In this document: positions 1-9,527 of the stretch, piece by piece
How the letters are laid out: every line of letters begins with the position of its first letter
How positions within the stretch are numbered: position 1 is the first letter of the stretch
NCBI RefSeq assembly: GCF_013284035.1
Contig: NZ_CP054141.1
Span: forward strand, 2,170,001-2,234,000
Source: Flavobacterium sp. M31R6
Lineage (GTDB): Bacteria > Bacteroidota > Bacteroidia > Flavobacteriales > Flavobacteriaceae
Reading direction: 5' to 3'
DNA length: 64,000 nt
Program-made: the position numbers and the translations under genes
The notes under the pieces: generated by a model
Database searches by the model: none
What the model was told of the DNA's origin: nothing
What the model saw: only the letters and a program-made list of their open reading frames with translations

Positions 1-372
1 GTGGCAAATTATGCCGAAATACATCCTTTCGAAAATGCTGACCGTTGGTTTAAATCAAGAGTTTCTCTAATGGCTTACGACGAAGAAAGTGGCAAAGAAA
101 GAAAGTCAAATATGTATTTGTTGGTGCAAGCCAATGATGTAAAAGAAGCTTTTGATAACACCACTCATGTAATGAGTACCACGATGGGGGAATACACTAT
201 TCCGGCTATTTCGGAATCTCCTATTATGGACGTTTTTCCTTATTTCAGTGGTGAAGAAGGAGAAACAGAACAATTGGAAAGGTTCAATGCGCTGAAAGCT
301 TCGAAACCTGCAACAGTTGAGGTAGAGGATACAACGGAATTTGATCCAGCTTATTTGGAGGAAAGTATTTAA
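1..372 (+). CDS. DUF4494 domain protein, 3' part
   Basis: The reading frame is open at the left edge, so this is probably the C-terminal part of a longer protein; the GTG at base 1 is unlikely to be the true start. The visible residues (RWFKSRVSLMAYDEESGKE, then LLVQANDVKEA and SPIMDVFPYF) match my memory of DUF4494, a Bacteroidota family of about 150-180 residues with no assigned function. The acidic C-terminal tail ends at a TAA, followed by a hairpin terminator. No partner gene is visible upstream. Confidence 0.75.
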   Translation: MANYAEIHPFENADRWFKSRVSLMAYDEESGKERKSNMYLLVQANDVKEAFDNTTHVMSTTMGEYTIPAISESPIMDVFPYFSGEEGETEQLERFNALKASKPATVEVEDTTEFDPAYLEESI

Positions 373-419
373 TTCGAGCGGTAATAGTCCTAGATTTATT
401 TGGGAGTACATTTAAATTT

Positions 420-468
420 TTCGCACCAAAATTCGGAAAGTTTACCGGATTGCGGTGCGAAGTTTTTT
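420..468 (+). terminator. Intrinsic terminator after the DUF4494 gene
   Basis: The arms TTCGCACC and GGTGCGAA enclose a loop that contains a further short stem, and are followed by GTTTTTTAT. It sits 48 bases after the DUF4494 stop codon. Confidence 0.6.
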
Positions 469-496
469 ATAGGTTAATGAGAGATGCCTATATAAA

Positions 497-793
497 TCAG
501 GAAATCTGTTTGAGAATTTCTCTCTCGGAATGGCGAACCAAGACTTTGAATTTTTCATACCATCCTTTCCAGTCTGCGGCACCCATGTCTTTTGCAAGTT
601 CTTTTTCAAAATCTGCAAGTGCGGCATAAGACGATTCAAAAATCAGTCGGTAGCTTTCTCCGGTAAAGTCGGTTAAAACCCGGTTTCCGGGTGTCTGAGG
701 GAACAATCCGCCATGTGTGGCTTCATCAATCAAAACTTTGGCATCTTTATAACGGCCAAATTGCAGATAAAAAATTTCGCGAACTATATACAT
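497..793 (-). CDS. Small conserved protein, possible dimeric alpha-beta barrel
   Basis: 98 residues, read leftward, with ATG at 793. The composition is balanced and soluble, with no signal peptide or membrane segment. The order (start MYIVREIFYLQFGRYKDAK, a middle strand SYRLIFESSYAALADFEKEL, a C-terminal helix) resembles NIPSNAP/ABM-type dimeric alpha-beta barrel proteins, but no catalytic motif is visible. It has no operon partner. The function is unknown, and the fold suggestion is an inference. Confidence 0.6.
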   Translation of the reverse strand: MYIVREIFYLQFGRYKDAKVLIDEATHGGLFPQTPGNRVLTDFTGESYRLIFESSYAALADFEKELAKDMGAADWKGWYEKFKVLVRHSEREILKQIS

Positions 794-1065
794 GAGTACA
801 AAATTTAATTGTTAAACAAATTGATTTTACTCGTATAAAGTTAAGGAATAATGCAATTGAATAGGTTCTAATGTGTTGGTAAACATCGGTTTAGTGCTTA
901 AATAGAAATCAAAGAGCAGTTTGCTTTATCCAAAAGCTATACTTTGTAGGGTTGAATTTTAAGCGTACAGATCTTTTGTTAATATAATGTTGTAATGTAT
1001 TTATTTATAGATGTTTGGCATAGATATTGAAAAGAAGTATCAGTAACTAGTAAAACATATAAATT

Positions 1066-1296
1066 ATGAGTATAGAAGAATTAGGAGCGGTATTGAGTGA
1101 TATGTTTAATAATTCTCCAAAAGAAGATGCAGCGTTAATGATACGTTTATTTGGAATAAGATATGCTGCTGAAATTAAAAAGGATAATTACTCTAATGAG
1201 GAAATTATGAAAGCATCCGGAATTTCGGATGTATATCTTAATGAATTGTCAAAAGGGTTGAAACTGTCAGAATATGTTAGCTCGAAACAATTATAG
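1066..1296 (+). CDS. Small hypothetical protein (76 aa)
   Basis: Starts at an ATG after an AT-rich leader and ends just before a strong terminator, so it looks like a single-gene transcript. The predicted helices with NEEIMKASGISDVYLNELSKG could form a helix-turn-helix, but there is no clear family match. Mixed charge, no signal peptide. The function is unknown. Confidence 0.55.
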   Translation: MSIEELGAVLSDMFNNSPKEDAALMIRLFGIRYAAEIKKDNYSNEEIMKASGISDVYLNELSKGLKLSEYVSSKQL

Positions 1297-1336
1297 ACGA
1301 AATACTGTTTTGGTTTTAAATTTTAACAAAATAAAT

Positions 1337-1380
1337 AAGCTGCAATTCCTAAATTTTATGGAATTGCAGCTTAACTTTTT
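1337..1380 (+). terminator. Strong intrinsic terminator
   Basis: A perfect 13-bp stem, AAGCTGCAATTCC / GGAATTGCAGCTT, with a 10-base loop and the T-rich tail TAACTTTTTT. It lies between the rightward 76-residue gene and the convergent leftward secreted-protein gene, and may serve both. Confidence 0.8.
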
Positions 1381-1410
1381 TAGAAAATAAATCTTCTCTG
1401 ATTAATGCGG

Positions 1411-1830
1411 TTAGTACAACATTTGTACAAGTGGTGTCAAGGTCGAAGCAGATTTTGGCAATAATGCTGTAAGTGCCGTAAATTGTGTTGGACTAACTAT
1501 TTTTTTCATTTTGGCTGTAAATGATTCTCTGTTGGCAGTCATTTTGGATGTATATCCCGCTTTGTCGGTTGCCATGGTTGGCAAAAGATTTTTCTTTTTG
1601 TTCAAGGTTTCGTTAACCAATGAATTTACCGCAGGTTTTTGAGCATCGGTTAATTTTAATTTTGGGGACAATACTTCCATAACTTGATTGGATATGCTCG
1701 CAACATCAAAAGAGCTGGCTGACGCAGTTTTTGCTGTACTGGCTGCTTTTGTAATATCTCCCATGCTTTGTGCATTGGCAAATGAAATGGTTCCTAATAG
1801 AACGGCTGTGATCAATAGTTTCTTTTTCAT
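1411..1830 (-). CDS. Secreted hypothetical protein (139 aa)
   Basis: The N-terminus KKKLLITAVLLGTISFANAQ is a textbook Sec signal peptide with cleavage after AQ. The mature part is about 118 residues, helical and Ala/Ser/Lys-rich. Its repeated spacing (SPKLKLTDAQKPAVNSLVNE and, later, KKIVSPTQFTALTALLP) resembles small periplasmic helical proteins of the Spy/CpxP type, but without their defining motif. It is probably periplasmic. No operon partner. Confidence 0.65.
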   Translation of the reverse strand: MKKKLLITAVLLGTISFANAQSMGDITKAASTAKTASASSFDVASISNQVMEVLSPKLKLTDAQKPAVNSLVNETLNKKKNLLPTMATDKAGYTSKMTANRESFTAKMKKIVSPTQFTALTALLPKSASTLTPLVQMLY

Positions 1831-1934
1831 ATCTAGATAATTATTGGTTTGTTTTTTGAATTATAAAGATATAAAATAAATGTAAGTTTTTAGTGGGTTT
1901 GTTTTGTTTAACTATTTAATAATCAGTGAAAATG

Positions 1935-1968
1935 AAAAAATCCTAGTTTTTAAACTAGGATTTTTTTT
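1935..1968. terminator. Bidirectional hairpin terminator
   Basis: A 12-bp perfect stem AAATCCTAGTTT / AAACTAGGATTT with A-run and T-run flanks, so it can stop transcription from either side. The stop codon of the leftward halogenase-like gene lies inside the right arm. Confidence 0.7.
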
Positions 1969-3205
1969 GTGGACTTTCCATTTGGAGTATGTGAGCCATG
2001 TTTTTGATGAGATTGTCGTGTTTTTTTACAAACGGATTTTCTTCATCCCAAACATAGCCTGCGAGTACGGCACATATTTTTCTTTTTACATCTGGGTTTT
2101 CTGGTTGATGAAAAAATAAAGTCTGTAGGTTTCCTGTGTACCACTCTTTTACGTAAGTGGTAAAAACAGCAATTCCTCTTTTCATGTAACCCGTAAATTC
2201 GGTTTCCCAATCTACTGTTATTCCTTGTGATTCTTTGAGGTATAATTTGGCGGCAAGCATACCTGATTCGGTAGCAAATGCAACACCAGACGAGAAAACG
2301 GGATCCAAAAACTCGGAACTGTTTCCGGTAAGTGCAAAACCATCTCCGTACATTTTTTTGACTGATCGGGAATAATTTTCTAATTTGATTGGTTCAAATA
2401 TAAAATCAACTCCACCAAATCGTTTAATATAAAAATCAGAAAGCTGAATGGCATTTTTCAGCGCTTCGGCATTGTCTTTATTGGCAGAAAGTGAATTGAT
2501 AAAATCCGTTGGGCCCACAACGCCAAGACTTGTATTGCCATTCGAAAAAGGAATAACCCATAGCCACACTTCGGTTTCAAGTATGTCAAATGAAATCAGA
2601 GTGCCTTCCTCTCCTTCGGGACGGTTGATATCTACAACATGCGTAAAAATTGAGGAATGCGGGTCTAATTTAGAAGGCGTGTCCAAATCCAAAAGTCTTG
2701 GTAACACTCTTCCATAGCCGCTGGAATCGATAATGAATTTAGCGTGAATTTCTTTTAGATTCCCTCCCTTTTCTTTTACCACAGTAATCGAATTTTTCCC
2801 TTGAAAAGAAACCGAAATCACTTCTGATTCAAATTCTAAATCAATGCCTTTTCGTATCACTTCTTGAGCCATAGTGTTGTCAAAATCGGCTCTTGGTACT
2901 TGCCATGTCCAATCCCAACCTTCGGAAAATTTATTGCTGAAATCAAAAACACAGATATCTTCTCCTCTTATAAATCGAGCCCCTAATTTTTTTTCAAAAT
3001 TCATGGCATCCAAACATTCGAATAATTCAGCTTCCGCAAAATGATCCATAACTCTTGGAATAAGACTTTCACCTACAACAATTCTAGGAAATTTTGTTTT
3101 TTCTACAACCTTAATTTTGACTCCTTTTTTATGAAGATAAGAGGCAGATACACATCCGGATGGTCCTGCTCCAATGATTAAAACATCTACGAATTCTTGT
3201 AACAT
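1955..3205 (-). CDS. Flavin-dependent halogenase-like oxidoreductase
   Basis: 416 residues. The N-terminus carries an FAD-binding GxGxxG motif (LIIGAGPSGCVSASYL, about residues 9-24). Around residues 93-103 the segment GWDWTWQVPRADFD resembles the WxWxIP signature of flavin-dependent halogenases and related monooxygenases. A second FAD-contact region, GDGFALTGNSSEFLDPVFSSG, follows near residue 290. Such enzymes use reduced flavin and chloride to chlorinate aromatic rings. It lies at the edge of the flexirubin cluster beside an O-methyltransferase, so ring chlorination of the pigment is plausible. Non-halogenating hydroxylation is the main alternative. Confidence 0.7.
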   Translation of the reverse strand: MLQEFVDVLIIGAGPSGCVSASYLHKKGVKIKVVEKTKFPRIVVGESLIPRVMDHFAEAELFECLDAMNFEKKLGARFIRGEDICVFDFSNKFSEGWDWTWQVPRADFDNTMAQEVIRKGIDLEFESEVISVSFQGKNSITVVKEKGGNLKEIHAKFIIDSSGYGRVLPRLLDLDTPSKLDPHSSIFTHVVDINRPEGEEGTLISFDILETEVWLWVIPFSNGNTSLGVVGPTDFINSLSANKDNAEALKNAIQLSDFYIKRFGGVDFIFEPIKLENYSRSVKKMYGDGFALTGNSSEFLDPVFSSGVAFATESGMLAAKLYLKESQGITVDWETEFTGYMKRGIAVFTTYVKEWYTGNLQTLFFHQPENPDVKRKICAVLAGYVWDEENPFVKKHDNLIKNMAHILQMESPQKKS

Positions 3206-3306
3206 TTATTTATTGCAATTAAAGTTTTTGTAAAGAGTGCATAATGGTCTATTAGGATTGAAATACGCTGTAATAGCACAAAACACAAAATTAAAGATTT
3301 ATCGCC

Positions 3307-4374
3307 TTATAATACTCTTTTTTTGCATTTAATCAATGTATGGCTCATTCCAATTATTTCATGTATTTCAGCCACTACAAATCCGGCTTTTTCGATTACT
3401 TTCAAAATGTCCTCTGAATGGAACATTTGACTGTTTCCATTGGCAACCGCAGTAAAGTATAAAGAAGTGGCGTGTAGGCTGTATGTTGATGCTTGAAATT
3501 TTTGCAAATCCCAAAACGTTTCCAAAATATAGAAACTGGCATCGTCTGTCATTGCTTCATAAGCTCTTTTGAAAAGGCTATAAACTTCTTCCAAAGAAAA
3601 GCAATCGATAAACTGACTCATCCAGATAATGTCTGCTCCTTTTGGGAAAGGAATTGAATCGTCCAATAAATTAGCTCCTATTGTAGAAATTCGATCTTCA
3701 AAACCAGCGGCCTCTATATTTTTCTGTGCTACTTTAATCTGTCCCGGCAAATCTAAAATGGTGATTTTTACTGTTGGATCATATTTGGCACATTGCAAAG
3801 AAAATTTTCCGGTATTGCCCCCAACATCCAAAAATGATTTAGGATTATTGTCAAATAAAATGGGCATAATTTCTGGAAAAGTATAGTCCGAATAGAAGTG
3901 GTCAAAGTCAAACCAGCTTTTTTTGATCTTTTCAGGTAATTCAGATAAACCAATATATACGGTATCCCAATTCCCTAATTCTTTCAGACCTTCCGGTTTT
4001 CCATTTTTTATAGATTCTTCCAAATGGTTTATCGCCAGGTAATTTACATCTTGGGTAAAATCCATATTTATATTGGTCATTTTATCCCTTAATATGAAAT
4101 AACCAGTTTTTGTGAGTATGAATTCATTGTCTTTCAAATAAACCATTTCCAAGCTTAAACCTGCTTCGAGTAAAACTTTTACACCATAGACTGACAAATT
4201 CAACTCGGTCGCTATGGTTTCTATACTCGCTTTGTCATTATTAAATAAGTATTCTAAAATACCCAAATTCCGAAGTGATTTTGCTGCTTGAAACATAATT
4301 GGGGCAAAAGCAATTTTTTGTGCGTCTAAATTCGCTTGAACAACATTTTTTTTGTCAGAACCAAAATCTTTCAT
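3307..4374 (-). CDS. SAM-dependent O-methyltransferase
   Basis: 355 residues. An N-terminal winged-helix dimerization region (about 20-110, with SIETIATELNLSVYGVKVLL) precedes a class I SAM-binding domain. Motif I is FLDVGGNTGKFS near residue 180, followed by ITILDLPGQ and a motif IV-like ADIIWMSQFIDCF. This is the layout of O-methyltransferase_2-type enzymes, which methylate hydroxyls on small aromatic molecules. It is transcribed away from the ammonia-lyase gene, sharing a roughly 200-base promoter region, and probably decorates the flexirubin aryl ring. Confidence 0.75.
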   Translation of the reverse strand: MKDFGSDKKNVVQANLDAQKIAFAPIMFQAAKSLRNLGILEYLFNNDKASIETIATELNLSVYGVKVLLEAGLSLEMVYLKDNEFILTKTGYFILRDKMTNINMDFTQDVNYLAINHLEESIKNGKPEGLKELGNWDTVYIGLSELPEKIKKSWFDFDHFYSDYTFPEIMPILFDNNPKSFLDVGGNTGKFSLQCAKYDPTVKITILDLPGQIKVAQKNIEAAGFEDRISTIGANLLDDSIPFPKGADIIWMSQFIDCFSLEEVYSLFKRAYEAMTDDASFYILETFWDLQKFQASTYSLHATSLYFTAVANGNSQMFHSEDILKVIEKAGFVVAEIHEIIGMSHTLIKCKKRVL

Positions 4375-4465
4375 TCTTTTTTGATATTTAAGATGGCGTT
4401 GTAAGTGCTTGTTAATATATTAGTTATGCTTGTTTTTCTAATTTGTAAAACAAAAAAAATATAGG

Positions 4466-4498
4466 TTTACTAATTTTAGCGATATTGTGCTACATTTG
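4466..4498 (+). promoter_or_regulatory. Candidate Bacteroidota-type promoter for the flexirubin operon
   Basis: TACATTTG at 4491-4498 fits the -7 consensus TAnnTTTG, with a TTTAC box about 20 bases upstream. It lies 79 bases before the ammonia-lyase ATG. The -33 box is imperfect. Confidence 0.4.
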
Positions 4499-4577
4499 TT
4501 TATCCAAATTAACCACATTAAATTCTAAATAAAAATTAATTTTTAATATATTTAGTTGAAAAAATAATACAAATTGA

Positions 4578-6098
4578 ATGAATACTATAAAGGAATTTTT
4601 AAGTCTAGAAGAGTTTGAATCTGTAATCTTTAATAATGACAAAATAAATATTAGCCAAGTTGTTTTAGATCGAGTTAATGAAAGTTTTGATTTTCTAAAA
4701 GAATTCTCAGTTAATAAAATTATTTACGGTGTAAATACCGGATTTGGGCCAATGGCTCAATATCGTATTAAAGACGAAGATCGTATACAATTGCAATATA
4801 ATTTAATACGAAGTCATGCTTCTGGTACAGGAAAACCATTGAATGCAACCTGTGTTAAAGCGGCAATTTTGGCTAGGCTAAATACACTTTCTTTAGGTAA
4901 TTCTGGAGTTCATTCTTCAGTGATTCATTTGATGAAAGAATTAATCAATAGAGATATTACTCCTTTAATTTTTGAACATGGTGGAGTAGGAGCCAGTGGT
5001 GATTTAGTGCAATTGGCACATTTGGCTTTGGTTCTTATTGGTGAAGGAGAGGTGTTTTATAAAGGAGAAAGACGACCTACACAAGCCGTTTTTGCCATAG
5101 AAAAACTGGAACCTATTCAAGTCGAAATTAGAGAAGGATTGGCATTGATGAACGGAACGTCGGTGATGACCGGAATTGGAGTTGTCAATGTGCATCATGC
5201 CAATAAATTATTAGATTGGTCAATTAAATTTTCTTGTGCCATTAATGAGCTTGTACAAGCTTACGACGACCATTTTTCGGAAGAATTAAATAATACAAAA
5301 CGTCATAAAGGACAAAGAGAAGTAGCTTCGAGAATGCGAAGAAATCTTGAAGATAGTACTTTAATCAGAAAAAGGGAAGATCATTTATATTCAGGAGAAA
5401 ATACCGAAGATGTTTTCAAAGAAAAAGTGCAGGAATATTATTCTTTGCGTTGCGTTCCTCAAATTTTGGGGCCAATACTTGAAACTATAAGCAATGTTTC
5501 TTCTATTTTGGAAGAAGAATTTAATTCGGCAAATGATAATCCAATTATTGACGTGAAAAACCAGCATGTGTATCATGGTGGTAATTTTCATGGTGATTAT
5601 ATTTCGTTGGAAATGGATAAATTGAAAATCGTAATTACTAAATTAACGATGCTTGCCGAACGTCAGTTGAATTATTTATTGAATTCAAAAATAAACGAAA
5701 TCCTTCCTCCATTTGTGAATTTGGGGACATTAGGATTTAATTTTGGAATGCAGGGAGTACAGTTTACGGCGACTTCTACAACTGCCGAAAATCAGATGTT
5801 ATCGAATCCTATGTATGTTCACAGTATTCCAAATAATAATGACAATCAGGATATTGTAAGTATGGGGACTAATGCTGCCGTAATTACATCTAAAGTTATT
5901 GAAAATGCATTTGAAGTATTGGCTATCGAATTAATCACCATTGTTCAGGCAATTGATTATTTGGAACAAAAAGACCAAATTTCATCTGTAACCAGAAAAA
6001 TATACGATGATATTCGTGTCATTATTCCAAGATTCGAAAAAGATCAGGTAATGTATCCTTTTGTACAAAAAGTGAAAGATTATTTGATTAATAACTAA
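4578..6098 (+). CDS. Tyrosine ammonia-lyase (MIO enzyme)
   Basis: 506 residues, the same length and highly similar to the Flavobacterium johnsoniae tyrosine ammonia-lyase as I remember it. The self-cyclising Ala139-Ser140-Gly141 triad (GGVGASGDLVQLAH) forms the MIO electrophile, and Tyr50 in IYGVNTGFG is the catalytic loop tyrosine. His80 (LIRSHASGTG) occupies the position that selects tyrosine over phenylalanine in known bacterial enzymes. It removes ammonia from L-tyrosine to give 4-coumarate, the expected aryl starter of flexirubin. It is the first rightward gene of the cluster. Histidine ammonia-lyase is excluded mainly by context and by the close resemblance. Confidence 0.9.
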   Translation: MNTIKEFLSLEEFESVIFNNDKINISQVVLDRVNESFDFLKEFSVNKIIYGVNTGFGPMAQYRIKDEDRIQLQYNLIRSHASGTGKPLNATCVKAAILARLNTLSLGNSGVHSSVIHLMKELINRDITPLIFEHGGVGASGDLVQLAHLALVLIGEGEVFYKGERRPTQAVFAIEKLEPIQVEIREGLALMNGTSVMTGIGVVNVHHANKLLDWSIKFSCAINELVQAYDDHFSEELNNTKRHKGQREVASRMRRNLEDSTLIRKREDHLYSGENTEDVFKEKVQEYYSLRCVPQILGPILETISNVSSILEEEFNSANDNPIIDVKNQHVYHGGNFHGDYISLEMDKLKIVITKLTMLAERQLNYLLNSKINEILPPFVNLGTLGFNFGMQGVQFTATSTTAENQMLSNPMYVHSIPNNNDNQDIVSMGTNAAVITSKVIENAFEVLAIELITIVQAIDYLEQKDQISSVTRKIYDDIRVIIPRFEKDQVMYPFVQKVKDYLINN

Positions 6099-6169
6099 AA
6101 AGAGTTTGAAAGTTTAAGGGTTTAAAAGTTTAAATCTAAAATCAGCTATCTGCAATCTAAAATAAAAAT

Positions 6170-6901
6170 ATGAAATGTGCATTGGTAACAGGAGGTTCTA
6201 GAGGAATTGGTAACGCTATTTGTGAAAAACTGTCACAAGACAGCGATTATCATATTTTGATTAATTATTATTCGAATAAAGAAGAAGCCGAAAATACATT
6301 ACAAAAAGTAATGGCAAACGGGGCTACGGGAGAGATTCTAAAATTTGATGTTGCCAATTTTGATGAAGTAAAATCGGTATTGACACAATGGCAAGAGGCA
6401 AATCCGGAAGCAATTGTAGAAGCAATCATAAATAATGCAGGGATTACCAGAGACGGTCTGTTCATGTGGATGAGTCCGGAAGATTGGTCCAGTGTTATCA
6501 ATACCAGTCTGAATGGTTTTTTTAATGTGACTAACTTTTTTATGCAAAAAATGTTGCGAAATAAATACGGCCGAATTGTGAATATCGTTTCACTTTCGGG
6601 AGTAAAAGGAACAGCAGGGCAGACAAATTATTCTGCGGCAAAAGGTGCGTTGGTAGGAGCAACTAAGGCTCTGGCACAGGAAGTTGCCAAAAGAAATATT
6701 ACTGTCAATGCAGTGGCTCCAGGTTTTATAAGAACAAATATGACCAGCCATCTTGATGAAAAAGAATTAATTAAAATGATTCCGGTGAATCGTTTTGGCG
6801 AAGCCGAAGAAGTCGCTGATCTGGTTAGCTTTTTGGTTTCCAAGAAATCAAGCTACATTACTGGAGAGGTTATCAATATAAATGGTGGGATTTATTCATA
6901 A
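6170..6901 (+). CDS. 3-oxoacyl-ACP reductase (FabG-like SDR)
   Basis: 243 residues. The NADPH motif TGGSRGIGNAI (residues 7-17), NNAGITRDGLF, a catalytic Ser in VSLSGVKG, and the YSAAKGA (Tyr-xxx-Lys) motif define a short-chain dehydrogenase of the FabG type. The C-terminus GEVININGGIYS is typical. It should reduce the beta-keto group after each condensation in polyene assembly. It sits 16 bases before a ketosynthase gene in the same operon. Confidence 0.88.
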   Translation: MKCALVTGGSRGIGNAICEKLSQDSDYHILINYYSNKEEAENTLQKVMANGATGEILKFDVANFDEVKSVLTQWQEANPEAIVEAIINNAGITRDGLFMWMSPEDWSSVINTSLNGFFNVTNFFMQKMLRNKYGRIVNIVSLSGVKGTAGQTNYSAAKGALVGATKALAQEVAKRNITVNAVAPGFIRTNMTSHLDEKELIKMIPVNRFGEAEEVADLVSFLVSKKSSYITGEVININGGIYS

Positions 6902-6917
6902 ATAATATTGTAAGGAA

Positions 6918-8153
6918 ATGAATAAAAGAGTTGTCATCACGGGAATGGGAATTTATTCCTGTATCGGAACATCGTTAGACGAGGTAAAAGATTCATTATA
7001 TCAAGGAAAATCTGGTATTTCATTTGATCCAGAACGAAAAGAATTTGGTTTTCAATCCGCCCTGACAGGGATGGTTCCTAGGCCAGATTTGAAGAATTTG
7101 CTTACCAGAAGGCAAAGAATAAGTCTTGGTGAAGAAACCGAATATGCATACATGGCAACGGTTGAAGCCTTAAGAAATGCCAATATTGACGATGCTTTCT
7201 TTGATGAAAATGAAGTTGGGATTATGTATGGCAATGATAGTGCTTCGAAATCTGTTATTGAAGCAACTGACATTATTAGAGATAAAAAAGATTCTGCGTT
7301 AATTGGTTCGGGAGCTATTTTTAAATCAATGAATTCAACGGTAACGATGAATTTATCGACTATTTTTAAAATGAGAGGGATTAATTTAACTGTAAGCGCT
7401 GCCTGTGCAAGCGGATCTCATTCTATTGGATTGGCCTATTTTTTAATAAAAAGCGGTTTTCAGGATGTAATCATTTGTGGTGGTGCACAAGAAATTAACA
7501 AATATGCCATGTGCAGTTTTGACGGTTTGGGTGTTTTTTCCCCTAGGGAAGACGAACCAACCAAAGCCTCAAGACCTTTTGATATTAATCGCGATGGTTT
7601 AATTCCTAGTGGCGGTGGAGCTACTTTAGTTTTAGAATCGTATGAATCTGCTATCAAAAGAGGTGCTCCTATTCTGGCAGAAGTTGTGGGCTACGGATTC
7701 TCGTCGAATGGCGGTCATATTTCCACTCCAAATGTCGAAGGACCATCTATAGCCATGCAAAGAGCGCTCGATGAAGCAGGAATAAACGCAAGTGAAGTAG
7801 ATTACATAAATGCCCATGCAACATCTACACCAGTAGGCGATGATAATGAAGCAAAAGCGATCTTTAAAGTCTTTGGTGAAAGTAATCCTTATGTGAGTTC
7901 GACAAAGTCAATGACGGGTCACGAATGCTGGATGGCTGGAGCCAGTGAAGTCATTTATTCGATTCTAATGATGCAAAACGATTTCATCGCGCCAAACATT
8001 AATTTGGAAACGCCAGATGATGATGCTGCAAAATTAAATTTGGTTAAAACCACTTTAAATAAAAAATTTGACATATTTTTGTCGAATTCCTTCGGTTTTG
8101 GAGGGACGAATTCAGCATTAGTAGTTAAAAAGTATAAAAAAAGTAATGAATAA
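6918..8153 (+). CDS. Beta-ketoacyl-ACP synthase (FabF-like), aryl polyene type
   Basis: 411 residues with a full thiolase-fold ketosynthase triad: Cys163 in SAACASGSH, His300 in NAHATSTPVGD and His335 in TGHECWMAG. It elongates an ACP-bound chain by decarboxylative Claisen condensation. It overlaps the next gene, an ACP, by 8 bases, which points to coupled translation and a dedicated pairing. In aryl polyene systems such enzymes work as type II PKS components; whether this one handles starter or extension steps cannot be told from sequence. Confidence 0.85.
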   Translation: MNKRVVITGMGIYSCIGTSLDEVKDSLYQGKSGISFDPERKEFGFQSALTGMVPRPDLKNLLTRRQRISLGEETEYAYMATVEALRNANIDDAFFDENEVGIMYGNDSASKSVIEATDIIRDKKDSALIGSGAIFKSMNSTVTMNLSTIFKMRGINLTVSAACASGSHSIGLAYFLIKSGFQDVIICGGAQEINKYAMCSFDGLGVFSPREDEPTKASRPFDINRDGLIPSGGGATLVLESYESAIKRGAPILAEVVGYGFSSNGGHISTPNVEGPSIAMQRALDEAGINASEVDYINAHATSTPVGDDNEAKAIFKVFGESNPYVSSTKSMTGHECWMAGASEVIYSILMMQNDFIAPNINLETPDDDAAKLNLVKTTLNKKFDIFLSNSFGFGGTNSALVVKKYKKSNE

Positions 8154-8397
8154 AGAAGCAATCATAGAGAAGATTAATTATTTTTTAATTGATGAGTTTG
8201 AGGTAGATGGAGATGATATTCAGTCAGATGCAAATTTGAAAATCACTTTGGGATTGGATAGTTTAGACTATGTAGATTTAGTTGTTTCTATTGAATCAAA
8301 CTTTGGTGTAAAATTAGTTGAAGCAGATTTTGTAGGAATAGATACATTCCAAGATTTTTATGATCTTATCGAAAATAAATTAAAAGCAAAAGCATAA
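8146..8397 (+). CDS. Acyl carrier protein
   Basis: 83 residues, acidic, with the phosphopantetheine attachment site LGLDSLDYVDL (Ser39). It is the first of two ACPs in the cluster and overlaps the preceding ketosynthase gene. It carries intermediates as thioesters during polyene or alkyl-chain assembly. Confidence 0.9.
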   Translation: MNKEAIIEKINYFLIDEFEVDGDDIQSDANLKITLGLDSLDYVDLVVSIESNFGVKLVEADFVGIDTFQDFYDLIENKLKAKA

Positions 8398-8451
8398 TTT
8401 ATATTTTTTAGATGTCACAAGCATTCTAAAATCTAAAATCTACAATTTAAA

Positions 8452-9333
8452 ATGAGTCAATGGGATGGAAAATCTAAAGGGACTGTTCTAGGATACAAAA
8501 TTTTTGTTTTTTTTATTAAAAAAGTAGGGATTAAAGCAGCTTATCTTGTCCTTTATTTTGTAGCAACTTATTATTTTATTTTCCTAAAAAAAAGCAATAC
8601 CTCAATCTTTTATTATTTTAGAGAAAGATTGGGGTATTCCTATTTTAAATCCAAAAGGATGGTTTTTAAAAGTTATTATACTTTTGGACAGACTATTATT
8701 GATAAAATTGCCATTGGTGCCGGATTGAAAAATAAGTTTACCTATGAACATGATGGAGGCGAAATTATTATAAAACTTTTGAAAGAAAAAAGGGGAGGAG
8801 TACTCATTAGCGCACATATTGGAAATTTTGAAATTGCCGAGCATTTTTTCAGTGAGGTTGATGTTAATTTTCAAATAAACCTTGTCACTACCGATTTAGA
8901 GCATTCTGCAATAAAAAAATATCTAGAAAGTATTACCCAAAAACCAACAATAAACTTCATATTGATTGGTGATGATTTGTCACATATATTTGAGATTAAT
9001 TCGGCTCTAGCCAGAAATGAACTGGTTTGTTTCACCGGAGACCGGTATTTTGAGGGCGTAAAATCATTAAGTGAAACATTATTGGGAGAAGAAGCTCTTT
9101 TTCCGGCTGGACCATTTCTAATATCCTCTCGTTTAAAAGTCCCGGTTGTTTTTGTTTATGTAATGAAAGAGCCCAATTTACATTACCACCTTTATACCAG
9201 AGAAGCTACTGTAAAGCATCGTGATGAAAAGGGGTTGTTGAAAGAATATGCCCAAAGTGTGGAAACGATGGTTAAAAAATACCCTTTGCAATGGTTTAAC
9301 TATTTTGATTTCTGGAATCAGATCGATAAATAA
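8452..9333 (+). CDS. LpxL/HtrB-family acyltransferase
   Basis: 293 residues. An N-terminal hydrophobic segment (about 15-45) is followed by the acyltransferase box GVLISAHIGNFE, a form of the HX4D/E active site. FTGDRYFEG and the C-terminal PLQWFNYFDFW also fit the lipid A lauroyl/myristoyl transferase family. In flexirubin and aryl polyene clusters such proteins probably transfer an acyl chain to, or from, the pigment at the inner membrane. The spacer before it (8398-8451) holds AT-rich words such as TCTAAAATCTA that recur in other spacers here. Confidence 0.8.
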   Translation: MSQWDGKSKGTVLGYKIFVFFIKKVGIKAAYLVLYFVATYYFIFLKKSNTSIFYYFRERLGYSYFKSKRMVFKSYYTFGQTIIDKIAIGAGLKNKFTYEHDGGEIIIKLLKEKRGGVLISAHIGNFEIAEHFFSEVDVNFQINLVTTDLEHSAIKKYLESITQKPTINFILIGDDLSHIFEINSALARNELVCFTGDRYFEGVKSLSETLLGEEALFPAGPFLISSRLKVPVVFVYVMKEPNLHYHLYTREATVKHRDEKGLLKEYAQSVETMVKKYPLQWFNYFDFWNQIDK

Positions 9334-9527
9334 TAACAATTATTTAAATTACTGTTTTTTTGTGAATTTGATATTAGGTATTTGTAATAGCTTAATATTT
9401 AATGGATTAATTTGTGTTGTGAGTCATTTACTAAAGCAATACACTTTTTTGTTTGGAAAGAAATAAATTGTAATTAGGATTAATTATAAATTTTAAGTTA
9501 TTTTCGTTTTTATAAAAATTAACCTAA

